64,000 bases of DNA from Lactimicrobium massiliense (GCF_900343155.1 NZ_OUNG01000001.1:434001-498000); one strand, 5' to 3'. Counted from the first letter of the stretch, positions 15,834-24,848 are shown. A program made the numbers and translations. Notes: generated from the sequence alone by a model not told the origin.

Positions 15834-16898
15834 TCAGTTCTGGTTCGCCTTGGCAATGGCAGCCTTCAGCTTTTCTGTCAGCAGCGGCACTACCTTGTTC
15901 AGATCACCAACGATACCATAGTCGGCGACATCGAAGATCGGTGCATTCTCATCCTTGTTGATGGCAATGATGATATCGGACTCTTCCATGCCGGCAACAT
16001 GCTGAATCGCACCGGAAATACCGATTGCGAAGTAAACATGCGGACGGACAGTCTTACCAGTCTGGCCAACCTGCAGTTCCTTCGGCTTCCAGCCTGCATC
16101 AACAACTGCTCTGGAGCAGGATACTGTTCCACCCAGAACAGCAGCCAGATCATCCAGAAGCTTGAAGTTTTCAGCAGAACCAACACCACGGCCGCCGGAA
16201 ACAAGGATCTTGGCAGCAGAGATATCCGCAACCTTGGAGACTTCCTTGACAACCTTTTCGATTGTGACATAGCAGTTGTTCTCTTCCAGAGCCGGCTTCC
16301 AGTTGATCACTTCAGCCTTGGCACCCTTGCGAGGCTCAATCTTCTGCATAACACCCGGACGGACAGTAGCCATCTGAGGACGGTTGTTCGGGCAGGCAAT
16401 GGTAGCGATTGTGTTGCCGCCAAATGCAGGACGTGTCATGAGCAGCTGCTTATGCTTCTGTTCCTGACCTGGGATTGCGACCAGCGGATAATCACCGATA
16501 TCCAGCTTTGTGCAGTCAGCAGTCAGACCAGTTTCAACACGGGCAGAAGTACGCGGACCAAGATCACGGCCGATGGCAGTAGCACCAACCAGAACGATTT
16601 CAGGCTTGAACTCATTGATATAGCCAGCCAGTGCCTGTGTATACGGCTCTGTGCGGTAATCCTTCAGCTTCGGGTCATCGATGACGACAACCTTATCTGC
16701 ACCATATTCAGCCAGCTCATCAACCAGGCCGCCGACATTCTCACCAATCAATACAGCAGTGACTGTCTTGTCATCCAGAGACTCAGCGAGTTCTCTGGCT
16801 TTGCCAAGAAGCTCCAGGGTAATCGGAGAAAGCTTTCCATCAACCTGCTGGGCATAAATTGCAGTACCCTTGTATTCTTCCAGATTCTTCTTAATCAT
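15834..16898 (-). CDS. etfA: electron transfer flavoprotein alpha subunit
   Basis: EtfA, 354 residues, the FAD-holding subunit that with EtfB and butyryl-CoA dehydrogenase forms the electron-bifurcating complex coupling crotonyl-CoA reduction by NADH to ferredoxin reduction. The C-terminal FAD domain is clear: ILVSGGRGVGSAENF near 233, GQTGKTVRPHVYFAIGISGAIQH near 285-307, then INKDENAPIFDVADYGIVGD. It is the last gene of thl-crt-hbd-bcd-etfB-etfA, 19 bases after etfB, with GGGAGG before its ATG. Confidence 0.95.
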   Translation of the reverse strand: MIKKNLEEYKGTAIYAQQVDGKLSPITLELLGKARELAESLDDKTVTAVLIGENVGGLVDELAEYGADKVVVIDDPKLKDYRTEPYTQALAGYINEFKPEIVLVGATAIGRDLGPRTSARVETGLTADCTKLDIGDYPLVAIPGQEQKHKQLLMTRPAFGGNTIATIACPNNRPQMATVRPGVMQKIEPRKGAKAEVINWKPALEENNCYVTIEKVVKEVSKVADISAAKILVSGGRGVGSAENFKLLDDLAAVLGGTVSCSRAVVDAGWKPKELQVGQTGKTVRPHVYFAIGISGAIQHVAGMEESDIIIAINKDENAPIFDVADYGIVGDLNKVVPLLTEKLKAAIAKANQN

Positions 16899-16917
16899 CT
16901 CTTCTTCCTCCCATTAC

Positions 16918-17709
16918 TCAGATCACATGCTTTTCAGCAAGCACATTGACGATATAGTCAGCTGCATCTGCCGGTGTATCCGGTGTCACCTTGACACCCT
17001 TGCCCTTGGCAACCTTATCAGATGCCTTGGCAATCATGGTCGGAGAACCTGCCTTACCAATATCGGAGTCATCAACATCCAGGTTTTTTCTGCCCCAGAC
17101 AGTCACATCCTTGGCATATGCATCAAAGATTCCACCAGGTGTCATATAACGAGGCGTATCCAGCTCAGAAAGAGCTGTGATCAGGCAAGGCATCTTGGCT
17201 CTGACAATCATATAGCCATCATCAAACTGTCTCTTGACGACAACCTCATTGCCCTCAACCTTGACTTCTCTTGCATAAGAGATCACCGGAATGCCCAGAT
17301 GTTCTGCAATCTGCGGACCAACCTGTGCAGTATCGCCATCGATTGCCTGACGTCCTGTAAAGATCAGGTCATACTTCATATTCTTCAAAGCACCGGCAAT
17401 TGTAGAAGAAGTAGCCCATGTATCAGCACCGCCGAGCACTCTGTCAGTTACCAGGACACCATCATCAGCGCCCATGGCCATTGCTTCACGCAGTACCTCA
17501 TCGGCCTTCGGAAGACCCATGGTCAGTACAGTAACCTTGATATTCTCAGGATCCTTGTCCTTGATTTCCAGAGCTGCTTCAAGACCAGCCTTATCATCAG
17601 GGTTCATGATCGCCAGCATAGCGCCGCGGTCCAGGGTTCCATCCGGTTTGAACTTGACGCCGCCCGCTGTATCAGGAACCTGCTTGATGCATACTACGAT
17701 ATTCATCAT
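16918..17709 (-). CDS. etfB: electron transfer flavoprotein beta subunit
   Basis: EtfB, 263 residues. Signature stretches are VVCIKQVPDT at the start, NPDDKAGLEAAL near 37, and ALKNMKYDLIFTGRQAIDGDTAQVGPQIAEHL near 110-140, which in bifurcating EtfB lies by the second FAD. It stands between bcd (16-base gap) and etfA (19-base gap). GGAGA lies six bases before the first of two adjacent ATG codons. Confidence 0.95.
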   Translation of the reverse strand: MMNIVVCIKQVPDTAGGVKFKPDGTLDRGAMLAIMNPDDKAGLEAALEIKDKDPENIKVTVLTMGLPKADEVLREAMAMGADDGVLVTDRVLGGADTWATSSTIAGALKNMKYDLIFTGRQAIDGDTAQVGPQIAEHLGIPVISYAREVKVEGNEVVVKRQFDDGYMIVRAKMPCLITALSELDTPRYMTPGGIFDAYAKDVTVWGRKNLDVDDSDIGKAGSPTMIAKASDKVAKGKGVKVTPDTPADAADYIVNVLAEKHVI

Positions 17710-17725
17710 CTTCTGTCTCCTTCTC

Positions 17726-18886
17726 TTATTTCAGCATATCTGCGGAAATGACCATTCTCTGTACTTCAGAAGTACCTTCATAGATTTCCGTGATCTTCGC
17801 ATCTCTCATCATACGTTCAACTTCATATTCTCTGATGTAGCCATAGCCGCCCATCAGCTGAACACACTCGGTTGTAACATGCATTGCTGTTTCAGCCGCA
17901 AACAGCTTAGCCTCAGCAGCCTCTACAGAATAACGCGGCTTGAGAGCCTTGGCCTCAGCAGCACGGTATACAAGGAACTTGGCTGCCTCAACCTGTGTCT
18001 TCATATTAGCAAGCTGGAACTGTGTATTCTGGAACTGAGACAGAGATCTGCCAAACTGCTTTCTTTCCTTGACATATGCCACACAGCGGTCCAGAGCACC
18101 TTCCGCAAGGCCAAGAGCCTGCGCAGCGATACCAATACGGCCGCCATCCAGTGTATGCATGGCAATCGGGAAGCCCTTGCCTCTTGTGCCAAGCAGATTG
18201 TCCTTCGGAATACGGCAGTCCTGGAAGATCAGCTCATATGTGGAAGAACCGCGGATACCCATCTTGTTCTCCTTTGTACCAAAGGTGAATCCCGGTGTAC
18301 CCTTTTCAACAATGAAGGTAGAGAATCTCTTCTGCTTTCTGCCCTTCTTGTCCAGCACGATGTCTGTGTAAGCAATGATGATATAGATATCTGCTTCCTT
18401 ACCATTGGTAATGAAGCACTTGGAACCATTCAGAACCCACTCCTGGGTAGCTTCATCAAAGACAGCCTTTGTCTGAGCACCCTGAGCATCTGTACCAGCA
18501 CCCGGCTCAGTCAGAGCGAAGGCACCAAGCTTTTCACCCTTGGCCAGCGGAACCAGGAACTTCTTCTTCTGCTCCTCTGTACCAAATGTATTGATCGGAT
18601 CCATGCACAGGGAAGTATGTGCAGATACGATGACGCCGGTTGTGCCGCAGACCTTGGAAAGCTCCTCAACGAGCATGACATATGTCAGCGGATCGCAGCC
18701 CTGGCCGCCATATTCCTTCGGAATCGGAACACCCATGAAACCGTACTTCTGCATCTTCTTGACAGTTTCCCGCGGGAATTCTTCCGTTTCATCCACTTCA
18801 ATTGCATGCGGCTTTACTTCTGTTTCAGCAAAGTCTTTGAAAAGCTTCTGCGCCATCTGATGTGGCTTGTCCAACTGGAAATCCAT
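17726..18886 (-). CDS. bcd: butyryl-CoA dehydrogenase
   Basis: Short-chain acyl-CoA dehydrogenase, 386 residues, reducing crotonyl-CoA to butyryl-CoA with electrons from EtfAB. Motifs: FALTEPGAGTDAQG near 120, CFITNGKEAD near 150, RGKGFPIAMHTLDGGRIGIAAQ near 225, and IYEGTSEVQRMVIS near the end with the catalytic Glu. The ATG at 18886 follows GGAGG by nine bases; the frame extends eight codons upstream without a site. A 118-base gap with hairpins parts it from hbd. Confidence 0.95.
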   Translation of the reverse strand: MDFQLDKPHQMAQKLFKDFAETEVKPHAIEVDETEEFPRETVKKMQKYGFMGVPIPKEYGGQGCDPLTYVMLVEELSKVCGTTGVIVSAHTSLCMDPINTFGTEEQKKKFLVPLAKGEKLGAFALTEPGAGTDAQGAQTKAVFDEATQEWVLNGSKCFITNGKEADIYIIIAYTDIVLDKKGRKQKRFSTFIVEKGTPGFTFGTKENKMGIRGSSTYELIFQDCRIPKDNLLGTRGKGFPIAMHTLDGGRIGIAAQALGLAEGALDRCVAYVKERKQFGRSLSQFQNTQFQLANMKTQVEAAKFLVYRAAEAKALKPRYSVEAAEAKLFAAETAMHVTTECVQLMGGYGYIREYEVERMMRDAKITEIYEGTSEVQRMVISADMLK

Positions 18887-18918
18887 TTCTATATTCCTCC
18901 AATATTTCAAACATGGCC

Positions 18919-18988
18919 GGGAGCGTCTATTCTTTCATCTCCCGCATACCATAGCAACAGCGCTGAGCGTCAAATACGTCCAGCGCTG
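18919..18988 (-). other. intercistronic hairpins between hbd and bcd
   Basis: Two inverted repeats occupy the 118-base gap: GGGAG / CTCCC (18919-18942) and two copies of the self-complementary CAGCGCTG (18958-18965, 18981-18988). All other gaps in this operon are 2-22 bases. They could mark RNA processing or protection of a half-transcript; no T-run follows, so they are not a terminator. Confidence 0.45.
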
Positions 18989-19004
18989 AAGTTCGCAACT
19001 GATC

Positions 19005-19883
19005 TTATAACTCGTCTACCGGTGTCTTGGTTCTGTCCGCATTGTACTTGTAGAAGCCAAAGCCAGTCTTGACACCCAGATGTCCGCCTCTGACCATCTT
19101 TCTTAACAGCATAGCCGGACGGTACTTGGAATCGCCTGTCTCTTTGTACAGTGTATCCATGATGGCAAGAACGATATCCAGACCAATGAAGTCGCCCAGT
19201 TCCAGCGGTCCCATCGGATGGTTGCAGCCAAGCTTCATGGCAGTATCGATGCCTTCGATGTTGGAGACACCTTCGCTGTAAACCTGGATACCCTCGTTGA
19301 TCATCGGGATCAGGATACGATTGACAACAAAGCCCGGAGCCTCATTGACTTCAACCGGCGTCTTGCCCAGCTTGACAGCGATTTCCTTGACTGCCTTGAC
19401 ATCTTCATCAGATGTGTTGGCACCCTTGATGACCTCAACCAGCTTCATCACCGGAGCCGGGTTGAAGAAATGCATGCCGATCACAGGCTTCTTCAGGCCT
19501 GCGCCAATCTCTGTGACAGACAGAGAAGAAGTATTTGTGGCAAAGATGCACTTGTCATTCTTGACAATGTTCTCTTCCAGATCCTTGAATGTGCTCTTCT
19601 TGATGTCCATGACTTCCAGAGCTGCCTCAACAACCAGATCCGGATCCACAGCCTGAGAGTTCAGGCCTGTCTGCATCTTGTTCAGGATGGCATCCTCTGC
19701 TTCCTGTGTCATCTTGCCCTTGGCAACACGCTTATCAAGAGAAGCTTTGACCTTGGCCTTACCGCCATCAGCGAACTCCTGCTTGATATCGCAAAGATAC
19801 ACTTTCTCAACATCAGCGCACTGGGCAAATGCCTGGGCAATGCCGCGGCCCATTGTGCCAGCACCAATAACTGCTACCTTCAT
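19005..19883 (-). CDS. hbd: 3-hydroxybutyryl-CoA dehydrogenase
   Basis: NAD(P)H-dependent reduction of acetoacetyl-CoA to 3-hydroxybutyryl-CoA, 292 residues. The Rossmann motif VAVIGAGTMGRGIAQAFA is at residues 3-20; NTSSLSVTEIG near 117, GMHFFNPAPVMKLVEVI near 137-153 with the catalytic His, and NHPMGPLELGDFIGLD near 225. GGAGG precedes the ATG. It lies 22 bases after crt. Confidence 0.96.
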   Translation of the reverse strand: MKVAVIGAGTMGRGIAQAFAQCADVEKVYLCDIKQEFADGGKAKVKASLDKRVAKGKMTQEAEDAILNKMQTGLNSQAVDPDLVVEAALEVMDIKKSTFKDLEENIVKNDKCIFATNTSSLSVTEIGAGLKKPVIGMHFFNPAPVMKLVEVIKGANTSDEDVKAVKEIAVKLGKTPVEVNEAPGFVVNRILIPMINEGIQVYSEGVSNIEGIDTAMKLGCNHPMGPLELGDFIGLDIVLAIMDTLYKETGDSKYRPAMLLRKMVRGGHLGVKTGFGFYKYNADRTKTPVDEL

Positions 19884-19905
19884 CTGTTATTCCTCCTGTC
19901 TTACC

Positions 19906-20700
19906 TTATGCATTCTTGAAAGCCACATGCTTGACTTTCTTTGGATCATCTTTCTTGCGAAGGAAATTGGCCATACCTTCCTTCTGATCCTCACTCTCGA
20001 AGCAGCTGCCAAACAGTCCTTCTTCCACTGTCACAGCTTCATCCATCTCTTTTTCAAGACCTTCGTTGACAGCCTTCTTGCAGGCACGTACCGCAATCGG
20101 TGCATTTGCAGCGATTGTCTGGGCCAGCTTCAGTGCTGTCGGCATCAGTTCTTCTGCAGAGACAACCTGATTGACCAGGCCAATGCGCAGTGCCTCATCT
20201 GCCTTGATATTGCGGGCAGTATAGATCATCTGCTTGGCATAGCCAGGTCCAACCAGTCTTGCCAGACGCTGTGTACCGCCAAAACCAGGTGTGATGCCCA
20301 GGCCTGCCTCAGGCTGGCCAAACACAGCATTTTCACTGGCGATACGGAAGTCGCAGCTCATTGCAAGCTCATTGCCGCCGCCAAGAGCGAAGCCATTGAC
20401 AGCCGCAATCACCGGGATCGGGAATGTCTCAATACGGCGGAAAAGATCATTGCCCTTCTTGCCGAATGCCTTTCCTTCTTCCTTGGTCAGTGTGCTCATC
20501 TCACCAATATCAGCACCAGCCACAAAGCTTCTGTCACCAGCACCCGTTACAATCAGGCAGCGCACTGTATTGACATCGACACCATCCAGCACGGCGCTCA
20601 GATCATCCAGAACCTGAGAATTCAGTGCATTCAGTGCCTTCGGACGGTCAATGGTAATGATGCCAACCTGACCGTTTACCTCATAATCGACAAAGCTCAT
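19906..20700 (-). CDS. crt: 3-hydroxybutyryl-CoA dehydratase (crotonase)
   Basis: Enoyl-CoA hydratase family protein, 264 residues, dehydrating 3-hydroxybutyryl-CoA to crotonyl-CoA. The oxyanion-hole stretch AVNGFALGGGNELAMSCD at about 100-117 and FGQPEAGLGITPGFGGTQRL at about 127-146 hold the two catalytic Glu residues. Its start is two bases from the thiolase stop, so the two are tightly coupled. Confidence 0.95.
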   Translation of the reverse strand: MSFVDYEVNGQVGIITIDRPKALNALNSQVLDDLSAVLDGVDVNTVRCLIVTGAGDRSFVAGADIGEMSTLTKEEGKAFGKKGNDLFRRIETFPIPVIAAVNGFALGGGNELAMSCDFRIASENAVFGQPEAGLGITPGFGGTQRLARLVGPGYAKQMIYTARNIKADEALRIGLVNQVVSAEELMPTALKLAQTIAANAPIAVRACKKAVNEGLEKEMDEAVTVEEGLFGSCFESEDQKEGMANFLRKKDDPKKVKHVAFKNA

Positions 20701-20702
20701 TG

Positions 20703-21902
20703 TCAGTCCTCACGCTCCACAACAGTAGCGCAGCCCATGCCGCCGCCGATGCACAGTGTTGCAAGACCTCTGTGTGCATTCTTCTGCTTCATGGCATACA
20801 GCAGAGTAACCAGGATTCTGGCACCGGAAGCGCCAACCGGATGACCCAGGGCAATGGCACCGCCATTGACGTTCAGCTTTTCAGGATCGAAATGCAGTTC
20901 CTTGGCAACTGCGCAGCTCTGTGCAGCAAATGCCTCGTTAGCCTCATACAGATCGAAGTCATCGATGGTCAGGCCTGTTCTCTTCATGACCTTGCGTGTT
21001 GCCGCAACCGGACCGACACCCATAATTGCCGGATCAACACCAGCCAGGCAGCCGGCAATCCATGTTGCCATCGGCTTGATGCCCAGTTCCTTTGCCTTGT
21101 CTTCAGACATGATGACAAGCGCAGCAGCACCATCATTGATACCAGAAGCGTTGCCAGCAGTAACAACACCGCCCTGCTTGCCAGAGCAGCACTTCAGCTT
21201 GGCAAGAACCTCAGGTGTCTGACCCTCTCTCGGGCCCTCATCTGTATCAACAGTTACAATACCCTTCTTGCGGCCCATGTTGACCTCAATCGGAACAATC
21301 TCTTCCTTGAAGCGGCCATTGTCACGGGCATCGCATGCTTTATTCTGAGAATGAGCGGAGAACTCATCCAGCTCTTCTCTTGTCAGATGCCATCTTTCAG
21401 CTACGTTCTCAGCTGTAATCATCATGTGATAGTCATTGAATGCATCCCACAGCGCATCATGGACCATAGCATCAACCAGGCCATCCTTCGGTGTATTCAT
21501 ACGATAACCGAATCTTGCATGCGGCAGCAGGTAAGGACCATTGGACATGGATTCCATACCACCGGCAACGACGACATCCGCATCACCTGCTTCAATCATC
21601 TCAGCTGCCATATTGACGCAGTTCAAACCAGAACCACAGACAACATTCACGGTGACAGCCGGTGTTTCTACCGGCAGACCAGCCTTGATCGAAGCCTGTC
21701 TTGCCGGGTTCTGTCCCAGACCAGCCTGGATCACATTACCCATATATACATGGTCGACCTGCTCAGGCTTCAAGCCTGCACGCTTTACTGCTTCCTTGAT
21801 CACAGCAGCACCGAGATCCACTGCCGGAACGGTGCTGAGTTCGCCGCCCATCTTACCAATGGCTGTACGGCAGGCACTCGCAATAACAATTTTCTTTGAC
21901 AT
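20703..21902 (-). CDS. thl: acetyl-CoA acetyltransferase (thiolase)
   Basis: Condenses two acetyl-CoA to acetoacetyl-CoA, the first committed step to butyrate; 399 residues. Active-site segments: [14 protein letters not shown] near 87 (nucleophile Cys), [17 protein letters not shown] near 345 (His) and [14 protein letters not shown] at the end (Cys). The ATG at 21902 has AAGGAG upstream. It is the first gene of the six-gene operon and has a promoter with a Rex-like site directly before it. Confidence 0.96.
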   Translation of the reverse strand: MSKKIVIASACRTAIGKMGGELSTVPAVDLGAAVIKEAVKRAGLKPEQVDHVYMGNVIQAGLGQNPARQASIKAGLPVETPAVTVNVVCGSGLNCVNMAAEMIEAGDADVVVAGGMESMSNGPYLLPHARFGYRMNTPKDGLVDAMVHDALWDAFNDYHMMITAENVAERWHLTREELDEFSAHSQNKACDARDNGRFKEEIVPIEVNMGRKKGIVTVDTDEGPREGQTPEVLAKLKCCSGKQGGVVTAGNASGINDGAAALVIMSEDKAKELGIKPMATWIAGCLAGVDPAIMGVGPVAATRKVMKRTGLTIDDFDLYEANEAFAAQSCAVAKELHFDPEKLNVNGGAIALGHPVGASGARILVTLLYAMKQKNAHRGLATLCIGGGMGCATVVERED

Positions 21903-21930
21903 CTGATGTGTCTCCTTCCTTATGAGCAAC

Positions 21931-21986
21931 TTGTTAAAGTTTTCTCATGCACGAATAAAGATACCACAAGCCTGTATGATTTTCAA
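21931..21986 (-). promoter_or_regulatory. butyryl-CoA operon promoter with Rex-like operator
   Basis: Minus-strand TTGAAA (21986-21981), 17 bases, TATCTT (21963-21958). Just downstream, over the expected transcript start, is TTGTTAA-AGTT-TTCTCAT when read on the plus strand (21931-21948): one half-site is a perfect Rex half (TTGTTAA), the other is partial. Confidence 0.55.
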
Positions 21987-22242
21987 TCAGGTTTCTGTAA
22001 AACAAAGTTCAATATGTGCTTTTATTCACAAATTGTTTTTATATATTTCAAATCTTTGCCAAATTGAAATTTCCATCTGCCTGCCAATATATATCATCGT
22101 TTTATTTATGCATCATTTTGCTAAAGTACCATTAAAAAGCTGCTTCAGAAAAAATCATTATAAAAGAAGCTGATCTGAACCACCAAAAGTGAAAAGGAAT
22201 ATGAATATTGTCATATAATATTCTCATCAGGGAAGAAATACT
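21987..22242. other. AT-rich intergenic stretch
   Basis: No reading frame with a credible ribosome binding site. It holds the -10 TATAAT (22214-22219) of the plus-strand gene at 22243. I see no strong hairpin. Confidence 0.5.
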
Positions 22243-22716
22243 GTGAAACTGCTATTTAAACAGCGCATCTTAAGCTGGTTCGACAGCTATGACATTTATG
22301 ATGAGGAAGGAAATACCATTTACGTCGTCAAAGGACAACTGGCATGGGGACACTGTCTGAAAATCTTCGATAACTGTGGAAATGAACAGGGAACAGTACA
22401 GGAAAGAATATTCCGTCTTCTGCCTCATTTCGACCTGTATGTGGCAGATCAGAAAATCGGCTCTGTCCAGAAACGATTCACATTCTTCAGTCCGGTCTAT
22501 GACATTGACTTCAACGGCTGGCAGGCAAAAGGATCCTTCACCGGGTGGAATTATTCCATCTTTGACCGCCATGGTGAAATCATCGCAGAGATCCGCAAAG
22601 AACTGTTCCACCTCAGCGACACCTATGTTATTGATGTCAAAAAGGACGAAGACTCACTATATTGCCTCATGTTCGTTCTCGCCATCGATGCCGAAAAATG
22701 TTCCCAGGGCAATTGA
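22243..22716 (+). CDS. LURP-one-related (YxjI-like) protein
   Basis: A 157-residue protein of the LURP-one-related/tubby-like fold: alternating short beta strands such as WFDSYDIYDEEGNTIYVVKG, YVADQKIGSVQKRFTFFSPVYDI and WNYSIFDRHGEIIAEIRKEL. The start is GTG at 22243 with GGAAGAA upstream. Such proteins are common single genes in Firmicutes; the biochemical role is unknown and phospholipid binding has been proposed for relatives. It is monocistronic and convergent with the nucleoid-associated protein gene. Confidence 0.72.
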   Translation: MKLLFKQRILSWFDSYDIYDEEGNTIYVVKGQLAWGHCLKIFDNCGNEQGTVQERIFRLLPHFDLYVADQKIGSVQKRFTFFSPVYDIDFNGWQAKGSFTGWNYSIFDRHGEIIAEIRKELFHLSDTYVIDVKKDEDSLYCLMFVLAIDAEKCSQGN

Positions 22717-22763
22717 ACTGAAGACAACGTACCCAGTCGGTCCATACTGATTCAGGTTATCCC

Positions 22764-22790
22764 GCAAAAAAACAGGCACAATGTCCTGTT
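22764..22790 (-). terminator. terminator of nucleoid-associated protein gene
   Basis: Minus-strand AACAGG / CCTGTT hairpin followed by seven T. It begins at the stop codon itself. Confidence 0.78.
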
Positions 22791-23833
22791 CAGCTTCGAT
22801 TCAGTATTTTCCCAATGTGCTTGATCTCAATCGTGATGGTGCCATCCTCATGCTTGATAAACTCAATCAGATCCGGATTCTGAAAGTACTCCACCGGAAA
22901 GCTCAACTCAATACCGGTATCCGTCTTGAGCTTCTGGTTCTTCATTTTGCGCACCACGGCTGCCTTTGGCACTTCCAGCGCATCCGGCACCTCGGCCTCT
23001 TTGCGCTTCTGCTCAAACGCAGCAGCCATCTCTTCCTGGTGATCATAACCGGCAAATGCTTCTTCCACTGCCTCCTCCATCGCCAGCGGCCTTTCTTCCT
23101 TTGCACTGGTGCGTACCGCCCGCTTGATGCCGGATACCGCAATCGATGGATTCTCATCATACTGCTGGGCAACCTCATTGGCGATCTGTGTCATCTGGGA
23201 AATGACTTCCTGATCTGATTTCTTCCCAGTGCAGTGCAGCAGCACATCCTGCAGCAGGGCTGTATCATCCGGCCAGTTTGTTTCATCTGTATACAGAATC
23301 TCATCATTGAGCAGATTGACAAAGCAGAAGGAAGAAAGCTTCCGGGTGGCAGAAGGCAGAATCGGCTGGTGTGCAAAGCTGTTAGCCACCCTGTCACCAT
23401 TCATCTGTGTTGTATGCGTCCAGGCACTCTGGTTCATTAACAGCATGATGCCAAAGTATGGTACCTCATCTGCCCGAAAATCCACAGCCAGTACATCCAG
23501 GCAGGCACCAGGATGCTCTTTCAGCCAGGCTGAAAGCACCCCTGCCGCATCACCACTGGTTTCTTCAAAGTCTTTGTGCTGATGAAAAAAGTCATGCATC
23601 AGCACCTGAAACGGACTGTCGGGCAGAAACGTGCCATGGCGGCTGCGCAGGTCATTGAAACATCTTCTCGTATGCCCATAGACATACTTCTGGATTTCCG
23701 GCTTTTCCAGATCCAATGTCTGCTGTGAGAGAATTTCGGTATCTGTACTGCTGTCAAGAATATGCAAAATCGCCCTTGTCAGAACAATGCCGGCACTCTT
23801 GTCTTCCAGTACTGCTTCTTCGTTATCTTCCAT
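22790..23833 (-). CDS. nucleoid-associated protein (NdpA/YejK-like)
   Basis: A 347-residue protein of the 37-kDa nucleoid-associated family. The start IVLTRAILHILDSSTDTEILS and the central MLLMNQSAWTHTTQ... region fit the family; the C-terminal third is acidic and helical, ending in a small beta domain (IELSFPVEYFQNPDLIEFI). It is predicted to bind DNA non-specifically. It follows a zinc-ribbon protein gene on the same strand, but a terminator lies between, so they may be separate units. Confidence 0.75.
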   Translation of the reverse strand: MEDNEEAVLEDKSAGIVLTRAILHILDSSTDTEILSQQTLDLEKPEIQKYVYGHTRRCFNDLRSRHGTFLPDSPFQVLMHDFFHQHKDFEETSGDAAGVLSAWLKEHPGACLDVLAVDFRADEVPYFGIMLLMNQSAWTHTTQMNGDRVANSFAHQPILPSATRKLSSFCFVNLLNDEILYTDETNWPDDTALLQDVLLHCTGKKSDQEVISQMTQIANEVAQQYDENPSIAVSGIKRAVRTSAKEERPLAMEEAVEEAFAGYDHQEEMAAAFEQKRKEAEVPDALEVPKAAVVRKMKNQKLKTDTGIELSFPVEYFQNPDLIEFIKHEDGTITIEIKHIGKILNRS

Positions 23834-23842
23834 CTTCTTCGT

Positions 23843-23868
23843 TTAAAAAAGCGGGATCCTGCCCGCTT
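23843..23868 (-). terminator. terminator of second zinc-ribbon gene
   Basis: Minus-strand AAGCGGG / CCCGCTT stem, six-base loop, six T. Confidence 0.82.
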
Positions 23869-23880
23869 TTGCAAGTCCTT

Positions 23881-24102
23881 TCAATCTTTTTTATCCGTTT
23901 CCGGTTCGCCTTCAATCGGGCCTTCCTGATCTGCAGGTGCGGTCCGGTCCATGATCGTGCCGCAGTATGGACAGATCGGCTTTTCGATATTCACTGTATG
24001 GCCGCACTCCGAACAATCGCAGGCAGGCAGATACAGATAGCCGCCCATGACTGTGTCAGATGGCTTTCTGTGATGAATCCAATACCCATGTTTCTTGCTC
24101 AT
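23881..24102 (-). CDS. small zinc-ribbon protein, paralogue
   Basis: A 73-residue protein with GYWIHHRKPSDTVMGGYLYL followed by PACDCSECG and CPYCG: the same design as the protein at 2023-2256. The tail is acidic (EGPIEGEPETDKKD). The ATG at 24102 has AGAGGT seven bases upstream; ATG codons two and three residues earlier are too close. It lies 71 bases after an unknown gene and before the nucleoid-associated protein gene. Function unknown. Confidence 0.78.
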   Translation of the reverse strand: MSKKHGYWIHHRKPSDTVMGGYLYLPACDCSECGHTVNIEKPICPYCGTIMDRTAPADQEGPIEGEPETDKKD

Positions 24103-24173
24103 TCCCATCACCTCTATTGAAACTTATGTGCTCTTATTATATCAGATGCCAGCGGACTTGTGATGCAGTCGTC

Positions 24174-24746
24174 TCAATTCTGCTCCAGAAAGACTTCTGC
24201 CCGTTTTCTGGCAATGGCAAGCAGGCTTGCTACATCCTGCTGCAGATGAAAGCGGGCAGGCACTTCTTCCAACATTTGTGAAAGATCGTCCATCACTGCT
24301 GCACTGACCGTATCCTGATCCCTTCTGCCCATGCCAAGAAATGCCGGCCGGGAGAAAGATTTGCGTGAAACAGTCAGATAACAGTCAAACAGATCCGCCC
24401 ATTCTGCCTCCATCACAGGATCTTCATCATAGACACCAAGTGTCTCCAGATGCGTGATCAGCTGTTCATTCATCGTCTTACGATTAAAAGCATTTGGCTT
24501 TGTGTCTGCCATCTGCCGGATCATGAGCAAAGTATGCATGAAGTTGTCCGGCCGCTGTTTCAGCTGCGCTCTGCCATATCGCTTCTGCAGAATCACAAGA
24601 CGCCGCTGATCATCAGGATCATCATACTGTGCGATCCTTTCCTGCAGGATTTTCTCACGCAGGCTGATATCCTTGATCTCATAGTAATGGAGTGGCCAGT
24701 CTTCAAGATACTGGCTGTGATCCGCTTCTTTCTTTTTCATGAACAT
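24174..24746 (-). CDS. uncharacterised helical protein
   Basis: A 190-residue soluble, mostly helical protein rich in charged residues and Met. I do not recognise it with certainty; it may belong to one of the DUF families of gut Firmicutes (DUF6553 is a guess). Start at ATG 24746 (HM-MFMKKKEADH region): a TATAAT -10 at 24759-24754 would place the transcript start at or one base before this ATG, so the mRNA may be leaderless. Otherwise AGAGG lies 13 bases upstream. A palindrome AACATATGTT covers the start codon. Confidence 0.6.
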   Translation of the reverse strand: MFMKKKEADHSQYLEDWPLHYYEIKDISLREKILQERIAQYDDPDDQRRLVILQKRYGRAQLKQRPDNFMHTLLMIRQMADTKPNAFNRKTMNEQLITHLETLGVYDEDPVMEAEWADLFDCYLTVSRKSFSRPAFLGMGRRDQDTVSAAVMDDLSQMLEEVPARFHLQQDVASLLAIARKRAEVFLEQN

Positions 24747-24759
24747 ATGTTTTATTATA
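24741..24759 (-). promoter_or_regulatory. -10 element and LexA/DinR-like palindrome
   Basis: TATAAT (24759-24754) is followed after two bases by a palindrome reading GAACATATGTTT on the plus strand (24741-24752), close to the Bacillus LexA (DinR) box CGAACATATGTTCG. A -35 is not evident. The site covers the predicted start of the 24174-24746 gene. Confidence 0.4.
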
Positions 24760-24782
24760 CCTCTTTCCCACATTTTCCCATG

Positions 24783-24810
24783 AAAAAGAGACTGTGCATC
24801 CTGCACAGTC
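24783..24810 (-). terminator. terminator of mglBAC
   Basis: Minus-strand GACTGTGC / GCACAGTC perfect 8-bp stem with a five-base loop, then TCTTTTTC. Confidence 0.88.
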
Positions 24811-24848
24811 CCAATTTCCCATAACTCAGGAGGAGATACAGCAATTGA

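Noticed and set aside
17474-19072. 532-codon open frame on the plus strand opposite bcd
   Set aside because: It lies entirely against bcd and neighbours, has no ribosome binding site, and its Cys/Ile/Leu-rich translation is the mirror of well-conserved genes.
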